Of a stretch of 17,151 nucleotides of DNA, positions 12,965 through 17,151 are shown one piece after another. This DNA comes from RBG-16-68-21 sp035286665 (GTDB taxonomy: Bacteria > Actinomycetota > Acidimicrobiia > Spongiisociales > UBA11373), in the NCBI GenBank assembly GCA_035286665.1, contig DATECY010000115.1, positions 1 to 17,151 of the forward strand. Reading direction: 5' to 3'. The notes under the pieces were generated by a model. It ran no database searches. It worked only from the letters and a program-made list of their open reading frames with translations, and was not told where the DNA came from. Both the position numbers and the translations under genes were made by a program. Positions within the stretch are counted from its first letter, which is position 1; every line of letters begins with the position of its first letter.

Positions 12965-14701
12965 GTGCCCGAGTACCAAGCCCTGTACCGCAGGTACCGG
13001 CCCCAGGCGTTTTCTGAGGTCGTCGGCCAGGCGCACGTCACCGACACGCTGGCGCAGGAGGTGCAGACGGACAAGGTGGCCCACGCCTACCTGTTCGCCG
13101 GTCCGCGCGGTACGGGCAAGACGACCACGGCCCGGATCCTCGCCAAGGCTCTGAACTGCCCGAATCGCAGGCCGGACGGCGAGCCATGCAACCTCTGTGA
13201 CTCCTGCGTGGGGATCACCGAGGGATCCTCGTTGGACGTCATCGAGTTGGACGCTGCCTCCCACAACAAGGTCGAAGACGTCCGCGAGATCAGGGCGAAC
13301 GTCGGGACCGTCGCCAGTGTCGGAGGGGCGAGGCGGGTGTACATCCTCGACGAGGCGCACATGTTGTCGCGAGCCGCCGCGAATGCGCTCCTCAAGACGC
13401 TCGAGGAACCACCCGAGCACGCTCACTTCGTGCTCGCCACGACCGAGCCATACAAGCTTCCGGACACGATCCGCAGTCGTACCCAGCGGTTCGACTTCCG
13501 CCCGATCGGATCGGAGGCGTTGGTTGCTCATCTGGCGGCGATCGCCAAGGCCGAAGGTTTTCAGGCGACGCCAGAAGGCCTCGGCCTCATCGCCCGGCAC
13601 GCCACCGGCAGTGCCCGAGACGCGCTCGGCCTGCTGGAGCAGGTGGCAGCACTCGGCGGCGGCAAGGTCGACCCCAAGGGCGTCACCCGCGCGCTCGGCC
13701 TCGCAGGGTCGGATGCCTTTGAACAACTGGTCGGCGCCATCGCCGAGCAGGACGCGGCAGCGGTCCTGACCCTCGTGGCGCGGCTCGCTTCGGAGGGCGC
13801 CGACCTGCGGCGCTTCGTCGCCGACTCGGTGGAGCTATTGCGTGGCCTCTTCCTGGCGCAATACGCCCCGAACCTCGATGAGATCGTGGACGAGCCGCGC
13901 GAGGTCGTCGCTGAATGGAGGGCTCTCGCCAAGCGTTTGCAACCCGCCGACGTCCTTCGCTGTATCGATCGCCTTGGCAACGCGCTGGTCGAACTGCGCG
14001 AGGGACGCGAGGAGAGACTGGTCGTCGAACTGGCGATGCTGCAGATGACTCGTCCGGAGACGGCGACGGACGTCGCCTCCGTTGCCTCGCGGGTGGATCG
14101 GATAGAGGATCGAATGCGCCGTGCACCGCAGTCGGCGCCTTCTCCCCTTCCCGCTTCCCCGCAGGTCGCCGAGCCGGCTCGCATCGACGACCGCGGTCCC
14201 AAGGGCGCTGAAGCGCGCCCCGTCGTCATCGATCCCGCGCCACCGGCACCTGCACCCCACCCCGAGCCACCGAGACCTGCGGCATCCCCCGCGTCGTTCG
14301 ACCTCGGGACGGTCGACGAGAAGTGGCCTGCCGTCGTGGCGAGCATCCGCGACCAGGCCGGGCCGCGCCGCTTCGCGTTCTTCCGTGAAGCGCGCCCCGC
14401 CGCCGTCGAGGGATCGACCTTGGTGCTCGAGCTTCCCGGCCACCTGGTGTTCCACCTCGACGCGTTGTCTGAGGACGATCTGCTCAGCCGGATCGTGATC
14501 GCCGTGCTCTCCGAGGCTCTGGGAGGATCGGTGGGCGTGCGATACCGGGCCGGCGACACGGCAGAGGCAGCACCCGCTCTGGTGGTCGAGGACCCGACGA
14601 GGGCTCCAGACAAGGACAGCCTCGAGGAGGGCGCCGTAGGCGCCATCGATCCCGCCTCCCTGCTCGTCGACCTGTTGGGTGGCGAGGTAGTGGAGCAGTA
14701 G
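12965..14701 (+). CDS. dnaX: DNA polymerase III subunit gamma/tau
   Basis: This 578-residue clamp-loader ATPase loads the sliding clamp and holds the replisome together. It starts with the classic EYQALYRRYRPQ. The N-terminal AAA+ domain has Walker A GPRGTGKT (46-53), a zinc-binding set (C65, C75, C78, C81), Walker B ILDEAH (127-132), LLKTLEEPP (142-150) and the arginine-finger region TIRSRTQ (168-174). Domain III follows to about 365. A Pro/Ala-rich linker (about 385-445) leads to a folded tau-like C-terminal domain. The frame is open back to 12788, but that part is repeat DNA overlapping nadC, so GTG at 12965 is chosen. No A-rich slippage site for a gamma frameshift was seen. The neighbours ybaB and recR are the usual ones. 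Confidence 0.95.
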   Translation: MPEYQALYRRYRPQAFSEVVGQAHVTDTLAQEVQTDKVAHAYLFAGPRGTGKTTTARILAKALNCPNRRPDGEPCNLCDSCVGITEGSSLDVIELDAASHNKVEDVREIRANVGTVASVGGARRVYILDEAHMLSRAAANALLKTLEEPPEHAHFVLATTEPYKLPDTIRSRTQRFDFRPIGSEALVAHLAAIAKAEGFQATPEGLGLIARHATGSARDALGLLEQVAALGGGKVDPKGVTRALGLAGSDAFEQLVGAIAEQDAAAVLTLVARLASEGADLRRFVADSVELLRGLFLAQYAPNLDEIVDEPREVVAEWRALAKRLQPADVLRCIDRLGNALVELREGREERLVVELAMLQMTRPETATDVASVASRVDRIEDRMRRAPQSAPSPLPASPQVAEPARIDDRGPKGAEARPVVIDPAPPAPAPHPEPPRPAASPASFDLGTVDEKWPAVVASIRDQAGPRRFAFFREARPAAVEGSTLVLELPGHLVFHLDALSEDDLLSRIVIAVLSEALGGSVGVRYRAGDTAEAAPALVVEDPTRAPDKDSLEEGAVGAIDPASLLVDLLGGEVVEQ

Positions 14702-14732
14702 GCGGCGGCGTCGCCGCGGCAACCGGCAACAC

Positions 14733-14767
14733 CCGTCACCCGTCACCGTCACCCGTCACCCGGTCAC
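14733..14767. repeat. Tandem array B1 (CCGTCAC, five units)
   Basis: Five head-to-tail units of 7, 7, 6, 7 and 8 bases: CCGTCAC, CCGTCAC, CGTCAC, CCGTCAC, CCGGTCAC. The 6- and 8-base units look like single-base slippage events. It lies in the dnaX-ybaB spacer. Confidence 0.85.
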
Positions 14768-14772
14768 GACTC

Positions 14773-14800
14773 TTGCGCATTGCGCATCGCGCATTGCGTA
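14773..14800. repeat. Heptamer tandem array B2 (TTGCGCA x4)
   Basis: Four exact-length units: TTGCGCA, TTGCGCA, TCGCGCA, TTGCGTA. It follows array B1 by 5 bases and is unrelated to it in sequence. It ends 43 bases before the ybaB start. Confidence 0.88.
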
Positions 14801-14828
14801 GAGCACGCTCTCGTGTCCCCCACCCCGG

Positions 14829-14834
14829 TACCCT
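14829..14834 (+). promoter_or_regulatory. Candidate -10 box of ybaB-recR
   Basis: TACCCT lies 9 bases before the ybaB ATG, with no Shine-Dalgarno between. This is the same arrangement as TACCAT before dnaX and suggests a very short or absent leader. No -35 was recognised. Confidence 0.3.
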
Positions 14835-14843
14835 CTGGCTCCC

Positions 14844-15185
14844 ATGTCCCCGCGAACCCCTGGCGGCCAAGTGCCGCCGAACATGCGCAAGGTGATGCAG
14901 CAAGCCGCCGGGATGCAGGCCGAGATGGAGCGGCGCCGCGCCGAGCTGGCCTCTCAGTCCTTTACCGGCAGCGCCGGCGGCGGTGTCGTCAACGCGGTGG
15001 TCCATGGAGACGGGTCACTCGTGTCGGTGGCGATCGACCCGTCGGTGCTCGACCCCGGCGACCCCGAGCTGGTCGGCGACCTGGTTGTCGCCGCGGTGAA
15101 TCAGGCACTCAGCGCGATGACCCAGGCGGCGGCCACTTCATTGGGTTCGATCGGTGGACTCGACCTGGGTGAGCTGCTCGGATGA
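14844..15185 (+). CDS. ybaB: YbaB/EbfC family nucleoid-associated protein
   Basis: A 113-residue small DNA-binding dimer protein of the YbaB/EbfC family. The N-terminal helix runs NMRKVMQQAAGMQAEMERRR (13-32), followed by the β-sheet core with GGGVVNAVVHGDGSLVSVAIDPSVLD split over 45-70 and DLVVAAVNQAL (79-89). Length is normal for the family, with a Pro/Gly-rich N terminus as in other actinobacteria. An internal ATG at 14883 is possible but less good. The stop overlaps the recR ATG (ATGA at 15182-15185). The dnaX-ybaB-recR order is widely conserved and supports the assignment. Confidence 0.93.
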   Translation: MSPRTPGGQVPPNMRKVMQQAAGMQAEMERRRAELASQSFTGSAGGGVVNAVVHGDGSLVSVAIDPSVLDPGDPELVGDLVVAAVNQALSAMTQAAATSLGSIGGLDLGELLG

Positions 15186-15778
15186 ACTTCGAAGCGCCGG
15201 TTCAACGGCTCATCGACGAACTTGCCCGGCTTCCCGGGATCGGACAGAAGTCGGCGCAAAGGCTCGCCTTCCACCTGCTCCACATCGAGGCGGAGGACGC
15301 TCGCAGGCTCGCGGAGGCGATCGTTTCGATGCGCGAGCAAGTTCGCCTCTGCACCAGGTGTTTCAACGTGACCGACTCCGAGCAGTGCAGCATCTGCCGA
15401 GACCCTCGCCGCGACCCGACGGCGGTGTGCGTCGTCGAGCGCGCCCAGGACATCGTCGTCGTCGAGCGGACCCAGGAGTTCCGCGGTCGGTATCACGTGC
15501 TCGGCGGCTCGATCTCACCGATCGAGGGGATCGGGCCGGATCAACTGCGAATGCGGGAGTTGGTGGCGCGCATCGACGACGAGAAGATCGCTGAGGTGAT
15601 CGCCGCCACCAACCCGACGGTCGAGGGCGACACCACTGCGCTGTATCTGGCCCGGCTGCTCAAGCCGCTCGGGGTGAAGGTCACTCGACTCGCCAGCGGA
15701 CTCCCCGTCGGCGGCGACCTCGACTACGCCGACGAGATCACCCTTGGAAGGGCGTTGTCAGGCCGGACGGAGCTGTGA
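15182..15778 (+). CDS. recR: Recombination mediator protein RecR
   Basis: This 198-residue protein acts with RecF/RecO to load RecA at single-stranded gaps. Domains in order: helix-hairpin-helix LPGIGQKSAQRLAFHLL (17-33), zinc finger C57-x2-C60 and C69-x2-C72, then the Toprim domain VCVVERAQD (82-90), YHVLGG, SPIEGIGPDQL and the Walker-like end VTRLASGLPVGGDLDYAD. Length matches the family. It overlaps ybaB by 4 bases. Its last codons and stop (15770-15779) form one arm of an inverted repeat with the spacer downstream, so its termination may be coupled to that fold. Confidence 0.96.
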   Translation: MNFEAPVQRLIDELARLPGIGQKSAQRLAFHLLHIEAEDARRLAEAIVSMREQVRLCTRCFNVTDSEQCSICRDPRRDPTAVCVVERAQDIVVVERTQEFRGRYHVLGGSISPIEGIGPDQLRMRELVARIDDEKIAEVIAATNPTVEGDTTALYLARLLKPLGVKVTRLASGLPVGGDLDYADEITLGRALSGRTEL

Positions 15779-15841
15779 GAGAGTTCTGAGTTCTGAGTTC
15801 TGAGTTCTGAGTGGGACGGTCTTGCCCACAGCTCACAGCTC
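15770..15841. terminator. Inverted repeat spanning the recR stop, with a nested hairpin
   Basis: GAGCTGTGAG (15770-15779, containing the recR TGA) is perfectly complementary to CTCACAGCTC (15832-15841). Nested inside, GTGGG (15811-15815) pairs with CCCAC (15825-15829). It lies between convergent recR and the thiolase gene, so bidirectional termination is plausible. The loop is long and filled with heptamers. Confidence 0.4.
15781..15808. repeat. Heptamer tandem array C1 (GAGTTCT x4, perfect)
   Basis: Four identical 7-bp units directly after the recR stop, followed by a partial unit GAG. The phase TTCTGAG also occurs in array D1. Confidence 0.95.
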
Positions 15842-15854
15842 ATCGCTCATGGCT
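15827..15854. repeat. Heptamer tandem array C2 (CACAGCT x4)
   Basis: Four units: CACAGCT, CACAGCT, CATCGCT, CATGGCT. Read on the other strand the unit contains GAGC, partly matching array C1. It ends 12 bases before the thiolase stop codon. Confidence 0.85.
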
Positions 15855-15866
15855 TGAGACTGCCCG

Positions 15867-17045
15867 TCAGCCTGTCACTCGCACCACGATCGCGTCGCCT
15901 TGGCCGCCGCCGCCGCAGAGGGCGGCCCCGCCCACTCCGCCTCCCCGGGCGCGTAGGGCGTTGATGAGGGTCACCACAATCCGGGCTCCGGTGGCGCCGA
16001 GGGGGTGGCCAAGGGCGATCGCCCCGCCGTGGACGTTCACCCGGTCCTCGGAGATGTCGAGCATGCGGGCGGACCACAGTGCCACCGCGGCGAATGCCTC
16101 ATTGATCTCGATGAGGTCGAGGTCGGCAGGCGAAAGCCCTGCCTTCTCGAGTGCGATACCCATCGCCTCGGCAGGACGCTCGTGGAGCGTGGCGTCGGGG
16201 CCACCCACCTGGCCGTATGCCACGATCTCGGCGACGATGGGAAGGCCGGCGGCTTCTGCCGCGTCGCGGTCGGCGACCACGACCGCAGCGCCCCCGTCCG
16301 ACATCTGCGACGCGTTGCCGGCCGTGATCGTCCCGTCGGCGTGGAACGCCGGGCGGAGTGCGCCCAGGGTGGCGAGCGTCGTCTCGCGTCGAATGCCTTC
16401 GTCTACCGACACCACCAGGGGCTCGCCCTTCCGCTGCGGAACCGACACGGCAACGATCTCTCCTTCATATCCGCCCCCATCGGTCGCTGCGACGGCCCGG
16501 CGATGGCTCTCCGCCGACCACTCGTCCTGCTCCAGACGGCTGATGGCGAGGGCGGTGTTCTTGAGGTCCGACGACTCGCCCATGGCGCAATGGTCGAAGG
16601 CACACCACAGCCCGTCGTGGGTCATGCTGTCGACCATGACCGTCTCGCCCAGGCGAGCTCCCCAGCGTGCGGTGGGCACCAGGTAGGGGGCGTTGGTCAT
16701 CGACTCCATGCCGCCTGCCACCACGAATGTCGCCTCGCCGAGACGGACGTTCCTGTCGGCCATGGCGATGGCCGCCATCCCGGAGAGGCAGACTTTGTTG
16801 ATCGTGGTCGCCGGGGTGGTCATCGGGATGCCTGCCTTCACGGCAGCCTGGCGTGAGGTGATCTGGCCGGCTCCCGCCTGGATCACATGGCCGAACAAGA
16901 CTTCGTCGACGCGATCCGGGTCGAGACCTGAGCGCCCCAAAGCGGCTCTGATGGCGGCCGCGCCGAGGTCGACGGCCTGGAGCGGTTGGAAGGCGCCGCC
17001 GAAGCGACCGATCGGCGTGCGGGCGATTCCGGTGATGACGGCCAT
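15867..17045 (-). CDS. Acetyl-CoA C-acetyltransferase (thiolase)
   Basis: This 392-residue cytoplasmic thiolase interconverts two acetyl-CoA and acetoacetyl-CoA, or cleaves longer 3-ketoacyl-CoA. The nucleophile is C86 in NKVCLSGM; the second catalytic set is H347 in GHPLGATGAR and C377 in ALCGGGGQG; NEAFAA is at 315-320. GGMESMTNAPYL (111-122) is the usual thiolase text. Length and all active-site residues are normal. The ATG at 17043-17045 has a purine-rich site (AGGGAG) about 5 bases upstream. It stands alone and converges with recR. Whether it serves degradation, ketone-body or polyhydroxybutyrate metabolism cannot be told, because no pathway partner is in the window. Confidence 0.95.
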   Translation of the reverse strand: MAVITGIARTPIGRFGGAFQPLQAVDLGAAAIRAALGRSGLDPDRVDEVLFGHVIQAGAGQITSRQAAVKAGIPMTTPATTINKVCLSGMAAIAMADRNVRLGEATFVVAGGMESMTNAPYLVPTARWGARLGETVMVDSMTHDGLWCAFDHCAMGESSDLKNTALAISRLEQDEWSAESHRRAVAATDGGGYEGEIVAVSVPQRKGEPLVVSVDEGIRRETTLATLGALRPAFHADGTITAGNASQMSDGGAAVVVADRDAAEAAGLPIVAEIVAYGQVGGPDATLHERPAEAMGIALEKAGLSPADLDLIEINEAFAAVALWSARMLDISEDRVNVHGGAIALGHPLGATGARIVVTLINALRARGGGVGGAALCGGGGQGDAIVVRVTG

Positions 17046-17073
17046 GTGGTCTCCCTGGGAAGGCTGAGACCGA

Positions 17074-17079
17074 ATGGTA
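17074..17079 (-). promoter_or_regulatory. Candidate -10 box of the thiolase gene
   Basis: On the minus strand TACCAT lies 28 bases before the ATG, giving a leader of about 20 bases that holds the AGGGAG ribosome site. It is identical to the -10-like hexamer before dnaX. The -35 position falls inside heptamer array D1 and shows no consensus. Confidence 0.35.
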
Positions 17080-17081
17080 TG

Positions 17082-17123
17082 CAGAGAGTGATGAGTATCG
17101 AGTGGTGAGTTCTGAGCGATGAA
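17082..17123. repeat. Degenerate heptamer array D1 (NNNNGAG, six units)
   Basis: Six units in strict 7-bp register: CAGAGAG, TGATGAG, TATCGAG, TGGTGAG, TTCTGAG, CGATGAA. The GAG end is kept while the first four bases vary. It lies upstream of the thiolase gene. Confidence 0.75.
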
Positions 17124-17131
17124 AGGGTCCT

Positions 17132-17151
17132 ACTCATGACTCATGACTCAT
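17132..17151. repeat. Heptamer tandem array D2 (ACTCATG, cut by window end)
   Basis: Two full ACTCATG units and a third missing only its last base at the window edge. The reverse complement (CATGAGT) matches the GAG-ending units of array D1, so D1 and D2 are opposed. Confidence 0.85.

Noticed and set aside
12965..14701. Programmed frameshift producing a short gamma form of DnaX
   Set aside because: No A-rich slippery heptamer with a following stem was seen; a single 578-residue product is the simplest reading.
12813..17151. CRISPR array
   Set aside because: The repeats are 7 bp, directly adjacent with no spacers, and differ between sites. No cas gene is present.

Overview
This is a GC-rich bacterial window with short spacers, many 4-base start/stop overlaps, GTG and TTG starts, and the gene order dnaX-ybaB-recR. 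It looks like a high-GC actinobacterium. An Acidimicrobiia-like lineage is my best guess, but the class cannot be fixed from sequence reading alone. No tRNA, rRNA, CRISPR array or insertion sequence was seen.

Positions 1-2217 (+ strand) hold the 3' end of an unidentified gene, a hairpin, a coupled pair of envelope proteins (a single-TM anchored protein with four exported cysteines, then a four-TM protein), a second hairpin, and a multi-TM protein with an HETGH (HExxH) motif. This block meets the next one head-on at about 2218-2236.

Positions 2237-8225 (- strand) form a phosphonate-type ABC transporter locus. Transcription order is: a 601-residue lipoprotein that fuses an amino-acid-type solute-binding domain (family 3) to a PhnD-type phosphonate-binding domain; a perfect 15-bp hairpin; a PhnC ATPase with a TTG start and strong Shine-Dalgarno; a PhnE permease with about 230 extra N-terminal residues; a second PhnE permease with an extra C-terminal TM; and an HD-domain dGTPase. 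The last four genes overlap by 4, 4 and 8 bases, so they are probably translationally coupled. The fused two-specificity receptor feeding an enlarged PhnE pair is the most unusual system in the window.

Positions 8330-12804 (+) form a de novo NAD module. A NadQ/NrtR-type regulator (degenerate Nudix domain plus winged helix) is followed by nadA, nadB and nadC with 4-base overlaps. A perfect 19-bp palindrome lies between a possible -10 box and the nadA Shine-Dalgarno and is the obvious candidate operator.

Positions 12965-17045 carry dnaX (+), ybaB-recR (+) and a convergent thiolase (-). All four spacers from nadC to the window end contain paired arrays of 7-bp tandem repeats, with a different heptamer in each array. 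No such repeats were seen in the spacers of the left 12.8 kb. Several genes here have a TACCAT or TACCCT -10-like box; for dnaX it sits 6 bases before the GTG with no Shine-Dalgarno, which suggests a leaderless mRNA.
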